A stretch of DNA of 64,000 nucleotides from Mycolicibacterium novocastrense (lineage in GTDB: Bacteria; Actinomycetota; Actinomycetes; Mycobacteriales; Mycobacteriaceae), in NCBI RefSeq assembly GCF_001570485.1, contig NZ_BCTA01000026.1, positions 186,001 through 250,000 on the forward strand, given 5' to 3'. The translations under genes and the position numbers were made by a program. The notes under the pieces are model-generated. The model was not told the DNA's origin. It saw nothing but the letters and a program-made list of their open reading frames with translations, and did no database searches. Shown here one piece after another: positions 22,680-30,756 of this stretch; position 1 is the first letter of the stretch; every line of letters starts with the position of its first letter.

Positions 22680-23951
22680 CTAGGGCTGAGCGTCGACGAC
22701 GTCTTGCGGCACCGTTGAGTCGGTGCGCAGCGCCTCGAACAGTTGGCCGGCCAAGGTCTCGTCCCAGACGACGACCGAGCCGACGTCACCGCTGGAGTAC
22801 TCACCGATCGGGACCGTGGTGGTGAGGACGTCTCCGTGCATGGCCCACGCGAGCCGGGCCAGATGCCACACGTGATCGTTCTCGTTGACGGTGAACGTCC
22901 GGCCGGCAGCCTGCGCCATCGGATACCAGCGCAGCGGGTTGAGCAACACCGACGGGCTGGTGGCGCGGTGCAGCAGCGCGGACATGAACTCCTGCTGGTG
23001 AACCATGCGGTCGAGATCTGCGCGCGGAGTGGCCCGGGTGCGGACGAATCCCAGCGCGCTGCGGCCGTCGAGTTTCTGGCACCCGGCAGGCAGGTCGATG
23101 CCGGCGAGGGGGTCGCTGATGGGCTCGGCCGGACACATCGTCACCCCGCCGACCGCGTCGACCATGGTGGCGAACCCGTCGAAGCCGATCTCGGCGTAGT
23201 GGTCGATCCGGAGGCCCGTCGCCTCCTCGACCGTCTGGGCGAGCAACTGCGGACCGCCCACCGAGTACGCGGCGTTGATCTTGTCGCTGCCGTAGCCCGG
23301 GATCGACACGTAGGAGTCCCGAGGTATCGAGACCATCGTCGCCTGGGCGCTCGAGGTGATTCCGGGGATGTGCACCAGCAGGATCGTGTCGGTGCGCCCG
23401 TCGCCCATGTCCCCACCGGTGGTCAGCTGCGCTTGTTGTTCGGGGGTCAGGTGCTGGCGGCTGTCGGATCCCACGAGCAGCCATGTGGTGCCCGCACCCG
23501 CTGCGGGCCGGTCCGGATAGTCGACCAGTGCGGGGATGCGCCGCAGCGACGAGTCCATCCAGAGCCCACCGGCCACGACTGCCGTCCCGGCCAGCAACAG
23601 CACGACCAGCAGCACCCGGCCCCAATGCCGTTTGCGGCGAGCGCGTTTCGGCCTCGTCGGAGCCTGCGGGGGCGGTGGGTGTTGGGGGCGTGGCGCCGGT
23701 CGGCGAGCGGCGGCCGGGCGGGGCCCTGCCGATGGCGGCGTAGTGCGGCGGGGCGGGGCGGGTGGCGGCGGAGGAGGTGGAGGTGGCACGCGGGGCGGAG
23801 GCATGCGGGGTGGAGGCGGGGCAGGCCGCCCGATCGGCGGGTTCGGTGGGGGCGGCCGGTAGTTGGGATCGCGGCGGATCACCTGTGACGGCTCCCGGTG
23901 CGGCCGCCGCGGCGGCTCGAACCCGCGGGGCGGTTGCCGGTTGTCGGTCAC
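22680..23951 (-). CDS. LytR-CpsA-Psr (LCP) family ligase
   Basis: The protein of about 423 residues has a cytoplasmic Pro/Arg-rich N-terminus (residues 1-115, with runs of Pro) and one transmembrane helix (GRVLLVVLLLAGTAVVAGGLW). The extracellular LCP domain follows, with TWLLVGSDSRQ, GRTDTILLVHIPG, SIPRDSYVSIPGYGSDKINAAYSVGG and LDGRSALGFVRTRATPRADLDRMVHQQEF. The Arg and Asp residues in these motifs bind the polyprenyl pyrophosphate substrate. Mycobacterial LCP proteins attach arabinogalactan to peptidoglycan. I took the GTG (VTDNRQPPRG) where the Pro-rich region begins; other starts are possible. Related to M. tuberculosis Rv3840 by position. Confidence 0.88.
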   Translation of the reverse strand: MTDNRQPPRGFEPPRRPHREPSQVIRRDPNYRPPPPNPPIGRPAPPPPRMPPPRVPPPPPPPPPAPPRRTTPPSAGPRPAAARRPAPRPQHPPPPQAPTRPKRARRKRHWGRVLLVVLLLAGTAVVAGGLWMDSSLRRIPALVDYPDRPAAGAGTTWLLVGSDSRQHLTPEQQAQLTTGGDMGDGRTDTILLVHIPGITSSAQATMVSIPRDSYVSIPGYGSDKINAAYSVGGPQLLAQTVEEATGLRIDHYAEIGFDGFATMVDAVGGVTMCPAEPISDPLAGIDLPAGCQKLDGRSALGFVRTRATPRADLDRMVHQQEFMSALLHRATSPSVLLNPLRWYPMAQAAGRTFTVNENDHVWHLARLAWAMHGDVLTTTVPIGEYSSGDVGSVVVWDETLAGQLFEALRTDSTVPQDVVDAQP

Positions 23952-23982
23952 CTGAAGAAATGTACGTCGCCGACCCGCATGT

Positions 23983-24750
23983 TCAGCGCAACCAGCCCAG
24001 GTGGCCGGCGGCCAGCGCATAGCCGACGAAGGCCACGGCATCGATCAATGCGTGCGCGATGATCAGCGGCCACAGCCGGCCGGTCCGCAGGTAGACATAG
24101 CCGAACACCACGCCCATCGCCAGGTTCCCCAACCCCGCTCCGAAGCCCTGATAGAGGTGGTAGAGCCCGCGCAGGACGCTGGTGACGACGACGGCGGTCG
24201 CCGGGCTCACGCGTAGCTGGCGCAGCCTGGTGATCAGGTAGCCGACGACGATGACCTCCTCGGCCCAGCCGTTTGCCAGCGCCGTCAACAGCAGCACCGG
24301 TATCCGCCACCAGGTGTCGTACAACTCGGCCGGCTCGACGTCGGCGTTCATGCCGAGGAGCCGGGCAACCTGATACAGCGCCAGACCGGGCAGCCCGATC
24401 AGCGCGGCGAGGCCGAGCCCGCCGAGCAGGTCGGCCCGCCAACGGGGCGGCCCCAGGCCGATCGACTTGAGAGAGATTCCGCTGCGCCACAACAGGTATA
24501 CGGCCAGCGCGCCCCATGCCGACAGTTGGAACACCCAGACGAGGTTGAGGCCGAGGTCGATGAGATCGAAAGGGGAGCGGCGCGGATTGAGCGCGACGAC
24601 CTGACCGGAGAGGCCGAGGAGCACCGACTCGATCAGGTTCAGCAACGCGCTGTAGGCCGACAGTCCGAACGTCACCGCCAGGACGACGACGATCTCGATG
24701 CGCAGGGCCCGGCGGGCGGGATCGGTGAGCTCGTCGGGGGCGCCGGTCAC
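23983..24750 (-). CDS. CPBP-family intramembrane metalloprotease
   Basis: The 255-residue membrane protein has about seven helices and the CPBP/Abi (CAAX protease) motifs: ANGWAEEVIVVGYLITRL supplies EExxxR, GLYHLYQGFGAGLGN supplies the HxxxF-like motif with the second ligand, and IAHALIDAVAF the final His. Eukaryotic relatives (Rce1) cleave prenylated CAAX proteins; bacterial members often serve in self-immunity or signalling. The start is GTG (VTGAPDE). It lies 31 bp upstream of the LCP gene on the same strand, perhaps in one transcription unit. Substrate unknown. Confidence 0.87.
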   Translation of the reverse strand: MTGAPDELTDPARRALRIEIVVVLAVTFGLSAYSALLNLIESVLLGLSGQVVALNPRRSPFDLIDLGLNLVWVFQLSAWGALAVYLLWRSGISLKSIGLGPPRWRADLLGGLGLAALIGLPGLALYQVARLLGMNADVEPAELYDTWWRIPVLLLTALANGWAEEVIVVGYLITRLRQLRVSPATAVVVTSVLRGLYHLYQGFGAGLGNLAMGVVFGYVYLRTGRLWPLIIAHALIDAVAFVGYALAAGHLGWLR

Positions 24751-24769
24751 CGGAGCTAGGGTAGTGCCG

Positions 24770-25567
24770 TCACAACTTCCGTGCGCGCAGCCCGTTGAGG
24801 AACGGGCAGCCCATCAGCACCCGGATCGCCTGGCTCAACCCGGTGACGTCGTCGACCGGGCGGGTGAACGGCAGCCGGACATCGTGGTCACCTTCGTCGG
24901 TTTCCACCCGCAGTTGCACGCCGTAGCGGTCCAAGCCCAGGGGCCGGACCCGGCCACGGCGCAGCGACATCGGGAGCCGGCTGGCCAGCCTCTCGACGAC
25001 GTCGCGGTGCGCGGACTCCATGTGCTGCAGCCAGCACGACTCCATCGCGCAGAACGGGTCCGGTCGGGCGTCCAGCAGCGTGCTCACGGTGACCGATTCG
25101 GCGCCCGTGGAATCGGCGACGACCACGGAGTCGATCTCCAGCCGCAGAAGTGTGTGTCCCTTGTCGCCGTCGGCGGTCGCCGAGTTCACCTGAAGTAGCG
25201 CAGGATTGGGGTCTTCGGAGGCGATCAGATCGAGCAGGGCCGACACCTCACCGGCGGGCACGTCGTGCAGGCGGCCCTGGATCCACACCAGCGAACGCAC
25301 CGGCTCGCGTAGGGGCAGCGGCGCGTAGTCCGTCATCTCCAGCACCGCCTGCACCCCGCCGGTGCCCGCGCTGACGGCCTTGGCCGCCACCGCGCTGTCG
25401 GCGGGAACGGTGATCGCGAACGAGCCGTCGCCGAGCAAGTGGTGGACGGGTGTCTCGGTGGGCGTCCCGTTGTCGCCGCCCTCCACCGCGAGCATCGCGC
25501 CGCCCGCCTTGGCGCATGCGCTGCGGATCCGCTCGGCCGTCGTCGGTGCCGTGACAGTTGTCGCCAT
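24770..25567 (-). CDS. Iron-regulated DUF2470-type protein (Rv3839-like)
   Basis: The 265-residue protein resembles the pyridoxamine-oxidase-fold/HugZ-type proteins with a C-terminal DUF2470 domain (ARPDPFCAMESCWLQHMESAHRDVVERL, then LDRYGVQLRVETDEGDHDVRLPF). It corresponds to M. tuberculosis Rv3839, a known IdeR-regulated gene of unknown function next to bfrB. HugZ relatives bind or degrade haem, but I see no proof of that here. A strong IdeR box (25584-25602, 16/19) lies 17 bp before the ATG, so the gene should be repressed when iron is plentiful. pheA is divergent. Confidence 0.8.
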   Translation of the reverse strand: MATTVTAPTTAERIRSACAKAGGAMLAVEGGDNGTPTETPVHHLLGDGSFAITVPADSAVAAKAVSAGTGGVQAVLEMTDYAPLPLREPVRSLVWIQGRLHDVPAGEVSALLDLIASEDPNPALLQVNSATADGDKGHTLLRLEIDSVVVADSTGAESVTVSTLLDARPDPFCAMESCWLQHMESAHRDVVERLASRLPMSLRRGRVRPLGLDRYGVQLRVETDEGDHDVRLPFTRPVDDVTGLSQAIRVLMGCPFLNGLRARKL

Positions 25568-25583
25568 CCCGCCTCCTCTGAGA

Positions 25584-25602
25584 TAAGGTGAGCCTAACTT
25601 AA
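25584..25602 (-). promoter_or_regulatory. IdeR box upstream of the Rv3839-like gene
   Basis: On the minus strand TTAAGTTAGGCTCACCTTA matches 16 of 19 bases of the IdeR consensus TTAGGTTAGGCTAACCTAA. It ends 17 bp before the ATG of the Rv3839-like gene, a repressing position, so the gene should be induced by iron starvation. Confidence 0.85.
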
Positions 25603-25677
25603 CTAGGCCATGGCGGATCCCGCAAGGCTTTCGTGCAGCGGAACGGCATTACCGCAGTGACCCGATAGTGTTGATCC

Positions 25678-26604
25678 GTGCTGCGCATCGCCTATCTCGG
25701 CCCCGAGGGGACCTTCACCGAAGCGGCGCTGCTCAAAATGTCGAGCAGCGGCATGCTGCCCGGCGGGCCGGGCGCCCGAGAGGTGACACCGGTCGCGTGC
25801 GACAGCACCACAGGTGCGCTCGCCGCTGTGCGCGAAGCCACCGCCGACTACGCCTGCGTGCCGATCGAGAACTCGATCGAGGGCTCGGTGCTGCCCACCC
25901 TCGACGGCCTGGCCGGTGGCACACCGCTGCAGATCTTCGCCGAGCTCACGCTCGACGTCTCGTTCACGATCGCGGTCCGCGACGGCACGGCCCCCGACGA
26001 CGTGAAGACCGTCGCCGCGTTCCCCGTCGCCGCCGCGCAGGTGCGGAACTGGCTGGCCGAACATCTGCCGTCGGCGCAGGTGGTGCCCGCCAACTCCAAC
26101 GCCGCCGCGGCCGCCGACGTCGCCGAGGGCCGCGCCGACGCGGGGGTGAGTACCGCGCTCGCCACCAAGCGCTACGGCCTGGAGTCGCTGGCGTCAGACA
26201 TCGTCGACGAACCCAACGCGCGCACCCGGTTCGTGCTCGTCGGAGCGCCTGCTCCGCCGCCGGGGCGCACGGGCGCCGACCGTACGTCGGTGGTCCTGCG
26301 ACTCGACAACGTTCCCGGCGCTCTGGTGTCGGCGCTGACCGAGTTGGCCGTCCGCGACATCGACTTGACCCGGATCGAATCACGGCCCACCCGAACGGGT
26401 TTGGGCACCTACATCTTCTTCCTCGACTGCGTCGGGCACATCGACGACGATGCGGTGGCCGAGGCACTCAAGGCGCTGCACCGTCGTTGTTCGGATATGC
26501 GATTCCTTGGATCCTGGCCGACCGGAGCGGCCGCAGGCGCGGTCCCTCCCGGACTTGATGAAGCCTCCCGCTGGCTGGCGCGACTCCGGGAGGGACAGCG
26601 GTGA
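25678..26604 (+). CDS. pheA: Prephenate dehydratase
   Basis: The 308-residue enzyme converts prephenate to phenylpyruvate in phenylalanine synthesis. The catalytic domain begins LRIAYLGPEGTFTEAAL and carries CVPIENSIEGSVLPTLDGL and the TKRYGLESLASDIVDEPNARTRFVLVG active-site segment. A C-terminal ACT domain follows (TSVVLRLDNVPGALVSAL, LTRIESRPTRTGLGTYIFFLDC), with the GALV and ESRP motifs that bind regulatory phenylalanine. It corresponds to M. tuberculosis Rv3838c. The GTG start has no strong ribosome site. Its stop overlaps the GTG of the next gene by 4 bp. Confidence 0.94.
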   Translation: MLRIAYLGPEGTFTEAALLKMSSSGMLPGGPGAREVTPVACDSTTGALAAVREATADYACVPIENSIEGSVLPTLDGLAGGTPLQIFAELTLDVSFTIAVRDGTAPDDVKTVAAFPVAAAQVRNWLAEHLPSAQVVPANSNAAAAADVAEGRADAGVSTALATKRYGLESLASDIVDEPNARTRFVLVGAPAPPPGRTGADRTSVVLRLDNVPGALVSALTELAVRDIDLTRIESRPTRTGLGTYIFFLDCVGHIDDDAVAEALKALHRRCSDMRFLGSWPTGAAAGAVPPGLDEASRWLARLREGQR

Positions 26605-27287
26605 GCGGGCGTCTGGTGCTGGTGCGCCACGGACAGTCGCTGGCGAACGTCCACCGTCGCCTCGACACCCGCCCGCCCGGCGCACAACTGACCGACCTCG
26701 GCCGCGATCAGGCGCGCTCCTTCGCCAGGGGTCTGCCTGCCGCGCCCGCGATCCTTGCGCATTCGGTGGCCCACCGGGCCCGCCAGACCGCCGAGGAGAT
26801 CGCCGGTTCGGTGCGGTTGCCGCCCGTGGAACTCGACGGGGTCCACGAGGTCCAGGTGGGCGATCTGGAGGACCGTAACGACGACGAGGCGATCGCGACG
26901 TTCGAATCCATCTACCAGAAGTGGCACGACGGTGATCTCGACGTGGCGATGCCCAACGGCGAAACCGGCCACGATGTGCTGGAGCGCTATGTGCCCACCA
27001 TCACCCAACTGCGGATGCGTCATCTCGACGACGACACCTGGCACGGCGACATCGTGGTGGTCAGCCACGGCGCGGCGATCCGGTTGGTGTCCTCGGTGCT
27101 GGCCGGTGTCGAGAGCAGTTTCGCGCTCGACCACCATCTGGGCAACACGGAGGCCGTCGTGCTGGCACCGATCACCGACGGAAGGTGGAGTTGCCTGCAG
27201 TGGGGGTCGATGACGCCGCCGTTCTATCCGGAGCCCGACGTGCGCCCGGTCGAGGACGCCCTGCGCTCAGCCGACCCGATGGGCTGA
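26601..27287 (+). CDS. Histidine phosphatase (phosphoglycerate-mutase-like, Rv3837c)
   Basis: The 228-residue protein belongs to the histidine phosphatase superfamily. The phosphorylated His is in RLVLVRHGQSLANVHRRLDT, with Arg in HSVAHRARQTAEEIA, and the second His in IVVVSHGAAIRLV. It is too short and lacks the insertions of a dPGM, so phosphatase activity on a small phospho-compound is more likely than glycolytic mutase activity. It corresponds to Rv3837c. The GTG start overlaps the pheA stop (GTGA). Its last 21 bases overlap the convergent Cys-rich gene. Confidence 0.88.
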   Translation: MSGRLVLVRHGQSLANVHRRLDTRPPGAQLTDLGRDQARSFARGLPAAPAILAHSVAHRARQTAEEIAGSVRLPPVELDGVHEVQVGDLEDRNDDEAIATFESIYQKWHDGDLDVAMPNGETGHDVLERYVPTITQLRMRHLDDDTWHGDIVVVSHGAAIRLVSSVLAGVESSFALDHHLGNTEAVVLAPITDGRWSCLQWGSMTPPFYPEPDVRPVEDALRSADPMG

Positions 27288-27458
27288 CACCACGACCGCG
27301 CAAGCGCAGTCGATCGCCTCACAGTCGATCACGAAGGCGTGCGCGACTTCCGGGGTGACGCAATCGGGTTCGGTGCACTCCGGCCGATACGCGGCGTGGT
27401 GAATGACGGTGCCGTGGCAGTGCTCGAGGCCCGCCACGCATTCTCGGCACTCGGTCAT
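27267..27458 (-). CDS. Small cysteine-rich protein (63 aa)
   Basis: The 63-residue acidic protein has eight cysteines, starting TECRECVAGLEHCHGTVIHH and including PECTEPDC and DCEAIDCAC, plus three histidines in HCHGTVIHH. CxxC pairs suggest a small zinc-binding or redox domain. No known family is recognised. The ATG follows GGGG-containing sequence (AAGGGGCC). The gene overlaps the 3' end of the phosphatase gene by 21 bp on the opposite strand and lies 59 bp downstream of the minimal zincin, possibly in one unit with it. Cysteine density and start context support a real gene, but the evidence is modest. Confidence 0.6.
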   Translation of the reverse strand: MTECRECVAGLEHCHGTVIHHAAYRPECTEPDCVTPEVAHAFVIDCEAIDCACAVVVSAHRVG

Positions 27459-27517
27459 GGCCCCTTGATAGCACCCATGGGCGACAAAGCGCAGTTGCCG
27501 CGCGGTGTCTTCGCCCG

Positions 27518-27856
27518 CTAACCCCACCCGAGTTCGTGGAGGCGCTCATCGTCGATGCCGAAATGATGTGCGACTTCGTGAATCACCGTGATCGCCACCT
27601 CGTCGACGACCTCCTGCTCGCTGTCGCAGTGCTCCAGCAGTGCCTCGCGGTAGATCGTGATGGTGTCGGGCAGCGAACCGGCGTACCACGAATCGCGCTC
27701 GGTCAGGGCGACGCCGTGGTACAGGCCCAGCAGGTCGGGCTCTTCGTCGTTGCGGGCCTCGACCAGGACGACGACGTTGTCCAGCGCGTCGGCGAGCTTG
27801 GGCGGTATCAGATCGAGCGCCTCGGAGACCAGTTCGTCGAACCGTTGCGGGCTCAT
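27518..27856 (-). CDS. Minimal zincin metallopeptidase (Rv3836-like)
   Basis: The 112-residue protein of the small-metalloprotease (DUF1025/zincin-like) family carries the extended motif VIHEVAHHFGIDDERLHELGW, that is HExxHxxGxxD, near the C-terminus. Earlier conserved parts are FDELVSEALDLIPPKLADAL and DTITIYREALLEHC. The Asp after HxxGI is characteristic of the family found in many bacteria next to cell-division or translation genes. The ATG (MSPQRF) was chosen since the upstream in-frame extension is antisense of the Pro-rich gene. It sits 16 bp after the septum-formation gene, likely the same operon. Substrate unknown. Confidence 0.85.
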   Translation of the reverse strand: MSPQRFDELVSEALDLIPPKLADALDNVVVLVEARNDEEPDLLGLYHGVALTERDSWYAGSLPDTITIYREALLEHCDSEQEVVDEVAITVIHEVAHHFGIDDERLHELGWG

Positions 27857-27872
27857 CCGTACGGCCACGCGG

Positions 27873-29327
27873 CTACGGTCCAGGCGGCGCCGGTGCGGGT
27901 GCCGGTGGTGGGGCCGGGGCCGGGGCCGGTGCGGGAGGCGGCGGAAGCGGCGCGGGTGCTGGTGGCGGCGGGGGCAGCGGCGCGCCCGGCGGCGGTGGCG
28001 GCGCACCCGGCGGTGGTGGCGGGGCGCCGGGAGGCGGCGGGGGCGCGCCGTTGATGAAGGTGTTGCCGGGCGCGGGCTCGGTCGGTGCGCCGCCCTGATG
28101 GACATCAGGCGACTGCTGGCCGTGCGTCGACTGCTGTTGGTCGCTGTCGTCGCTCGAGCTGCTGCTGCCGCTGCTGCTGCTGCTGGAGGACTGGCCGCTG
28201 GTGGACTGAGAGGTGTTGACGGGCTCGTTGTCGGTGATCGGGATCGGCGGGAAGTTCAGCCGCTCCTCGGGGATGTCCGGCGGCGGCACCGGCGGTTGAC
28301 CGTTGATCAGCAGCGGGCCCTTGGCGCTGTTGAGCAGCGTCGACCAGCCGCCGTTGCCCAGCGTGGCGCCGATGCTGCAGGACACCTGACGACTGCCGGC
28401 CGCCCAGCTCGGCAGCGAAATGGTGCTGTAGATCAGCGTCAGCGTGGTGCTGCGCAACTCGATGGGCGCCAGGTAGGCATCCGTCATCCGGGTGCACGCG
28501 TCCTTGATGAAGCTGTCCTGCTCGGGCTCGGGCGGCAGCCCCCCGGGGAACCTCTCGGCGAGGTTCACCGCGCCGGTGACCTCCATCGCGTGCGGCGCAG
28601 CACAGTCGACAGGGATGTCGGTGGGCTGGTTGGTGGTGGGGTCGATACCCAGGCAGGTGCCCGGCGGCCACACCTTGGACTGGTCGACCTCGGCGACCTT
28701 GCCGGAGAACGGCAGCTGCTGGTTGTTGGGCCCGGGCAGCTGCAGCCCGCACAGCATGCGGCGCTCGCCGGATTGGCTCCAGGCCTTGTCTCCGGACCAC
28801 AGCATGCTCACGGTGAAGCGGCTGTTCGGGTCGAAGCGCGGGCCCAGGTAGTTCTTCACGGCCGTGGCGCACTGCTCCTGGCTGATCTGCTGGATGCGCG
28901 CGCTCGACGGTGGCGCGGCGTCCGGTCCGTATTCGCTGCCGGGGAAGGTTCGCATGTCCACGGACTCGGCGACCTCGAACCGGTGCTCCTGGCCGCAGTC
29001 GACGATCTCGGCGGCGTCGGGTGTGCGGTCGGGCCAGTTGAGGCAGTCGCCGGCCTTGGCGTGTTCGAACGTCTCATTGCCCCGCGGGCCGAGGGAGATC
29101 GTGCTCGCGGTCAGCCCGCTGGCGCCGTCGGTCTGCGGCAGGGCGGTGATGAGGCCCGCGATCAGCAACCCGCCCAGAGCCGTCAGCACCAGCGCCCGGC
29201 GCGTCGGCGTGGCGTGCAGACTGGTCCACCACGCCACCCGCTCCGACGCCTGTGTGTCGCCTTGCTGCGGGTCGGCGGGGTCGTGCTCGCCGAATGGGCG
29301 ATCGGGTGCCTCCAACATCTGCTCCAT
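27873..29327 (-). CDS. Membrane-anchored septum-formation-domain protein (Rv3835-like)
   Basis: The 484-residue protein has a cytoplasmic N-terminus (1-44), one transmembrane helix (ALVLTALGGLLIAGLITAL), and an extracellular part with Septum_form homology: Cys-containing repeats AGDCLNWP...EIVDCGQEHRFEVAESVD and PPGTCLGIDP...PVDCAAPHAMEVTGAVN. A poly-Ser/Gln linker (about 375-410) leads to a C-terminal tail of PPPPGAP and PAPAPP repeats (about 425-484). Rv3835 of M. tuberculosis is the counterpart. The two C-x~30-C-x-x-x-H units suggest disulfide- or metal-stabilised domains. Proline tails of this kind cross or contact the wall. Divergent from serS. Confidence 0.82.
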   Translation of the reverse strand: MEQMLEAPDRPFGEHDPADPQQGDTQASERVAWWTSLHATPTRRALVLTALGGLLIAGLITALPQTDGASGLTASTISLGPRGNETFEHAKAGDCLNWPDRTPDAAEIVDCGQEHRFEVAESVDMRTFPGSEYGPDAAPPSSARIQQISQEQCATAVKNYLGPRFDPNSRFTVSMLWSGDKAWSQSGERRMLCGLQLPGPNNQQLPFSGKVAEVDQSKVWPPGTCLGIDPTTNQPTDIPVDCAAPHAMEVTGAVNLAERFPGGLPPEPEQDSFIKDACTRMTDAYLAPIELRSTTLTLIYSTISLPSWAAGSRQVSCSIGATLGNGGWSTLLNSAKGPLLINGQPPVPPPDIPEERLNFPPIPITDNEPVNTSQSTSGQSSSSSSSGSSSSSDDSDQQQSTHGQQSPDVHQGGAPTEPAPGNTFINGAPPPPPGAPPPPPGAPPPPPGAPLPPPPPAPAPLPPPPAPAPAPAPPPAPAPAPPGP

Positions 29328-29420
29328 TGTGACAGGCGTGTCAGGTGCTGTGACAAGTGATGCAGTTGTAAAGTTATGCGGTTGTGCTGGCCTGGGGAAT
29401 CGACCAGTAGGGTTGCGCCC

Positions 29421-30680
29421 GTGATCGACCTCAAGTTGCTGCGCGAAAACCCGGATGCGGTTCGTGCCTCGCAGCGCGCCCGCGGCGAAGACCCGAGCCT
29501 CGTCGACGCGTTGCTCTCCTCCGACTCCGCGCGCCGGGCCGCGGTGTCGGCGGCCGACAATCTGCGCGCCGAGCAGAAGGCCGCAAGCAAGAAGGTGGGC
29601 AAAGCTTCACCGGAGGAGCGGCCCGCGCTCCTCGAGCAGGCCAAGCAGCTCGCCGAGAAGGTCAAGGCCGCCGAGGCCGCGCAGGCCGACGCGGCGAAGG
29701 CGTTCACCGCGGCTCACATGGCGCTCTCGAACGTGATCATCGACGGGGTGCCCGCGGGCGGCGAGGACGACTTCGTCGTGCTCGACACGGTCGGTGAGCC
29801 GCCGCGTATCGACGACCCCAAGGATCACGTCGAGCTCGGCGAGTCGCTGGGCCTCATCGATCTCGAACGCGGGGCCAAGGTGTCCGGCGCGCGGTTCTAT
29901 TTCCTCACCGGGGCAGGCGCTCTCCTGCAACTCGGCCTGCTCCAACTGGCGGTCAGGCTGGCCACCGAGAACGGGTTCACGATGATGATCCCGCCGGTGC
30001 TCGTGCGCCCAGAGGTCATGGCGGGCACCGGTTTCCTCGGCGCCCACAGCGAGGAGGTCTACCGGATCGAGTCCGACGACCTGTACCTGGTCGGCACCTC
30101 CGAGGTGCCACTTGCCGGATATCACGCCGACGAGATCCTCGACTTGTCCGGCGGACCGCTGCGTTACGCGGGCTGGTCGTCGTGCTTCCGGCGCGAAGCA
30201 GGCAGCCACGGCAAGGACACCCGCGGCATCATCCGCGTGCACCAGTTCGACAAGGTCGAAGGCTTCATCTACTGCAAGCCCGAGGACGCCGAGTCCGAAC
30301 ATGAGCGGCTGCTGGACTGGCAGCGCCAGATGTTGGCCGACATCGAGGTGCCGTACCGCGTCATCGACATCGCCGCGGGCGATCTCGGGGCCTCCGCGGC
30401 GCGCAAATTCGATTGTGAGGCTTGGGTTCCCACCCAGCAGACTTACCGTGAGCTGACCTCGACGTCGAACTGCACGACTTTTCAGGCGCGCCGGCTGGCG
30501 GTGCGGTACCGCGATGAGAACGGCCGCCCGCAGATCGCGGCGACGCTGAACGGAACCTTCGCTACGACGCGGTGGCTGGTGGCGATCCTGGAGAACCATC
30601 AGCAGCCCGACGGCAGCGTCCGGGTACCACAGGCGTTGAGGCCCTATGTCGGTACGGACGTGTTGACGCCGGTGCACTAG
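29421..30680 (+). CDS. serS: Seryl-tRNA synthetase
   Basis: The 419-residue class II aminoacyl-tRNA synthetase has an N-terminal antiparallel coiled-coil arm (residues about 28-100, [20 protein letters not shown]...), which binds the long variable arm of tRNA-Ser. The catalytic core has motif 2 ([28 protein letters not shown]) and motif 3 ([18 protein letters not shown]), and serine/ATP-binding [16 protein letters not shown]. The GTG ([12 protein letters not shown]) matches the universal SerRS start; upstream in-frame sequence is not conserved. Single essential gene, Rv3834c in M. tuberculosis. Confidence 0.96.
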   Translation: MIDLKLLRENPDAVRASQRARGEDPSLVDALLSSDSARRAAVSAADNLRAEQKAASKKVGKASPEERPALLEQAKQLAEKVKAAEAAQADAAKAFTAAHMALSNVIIDGVPAGGEDDFVVLDTVGEPPRIDDPKDHVELGESLGLIDLERGAKVSGARFYFLTGAGALLQLGLLQLAVRLATENGFTMMIPPVLVRPEVMAGTGFLGAHSEEVYRIESDDLYLVGTSEVPLAGYHADEILDLSGGPLRYAGWSSCFRREAGSHGKDTRGIIRVHQFDKVEGFIYCKPEDAESEHERLLDWQRQMLADIEVPYRVIDIAAGDLGASAARKFDCEAWVPTQQTYRELTSTSNCTTFQARRLAVRYRDENGRPQIAATLNGTFATTRWLVAILENHQQPDGSVRVPQALRPYVGTDVLTPVH

Positions 30681-30756
30681 GGCCGGCGGCCGGATCGGAT
30701 TTGTTTCGCGCGCGCACACCGGGGTAAAGCATCGCAACCCAACCCTAGGAGGCGCC

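Noticed and set aside
27657..29360. 567-codon frame antisense to the Rv3835-like gene
   Set aside because: Low-complexity Arg/Val-rich sequence produced by the Pro-rich tail on the other strand; no ribosome site or domain.
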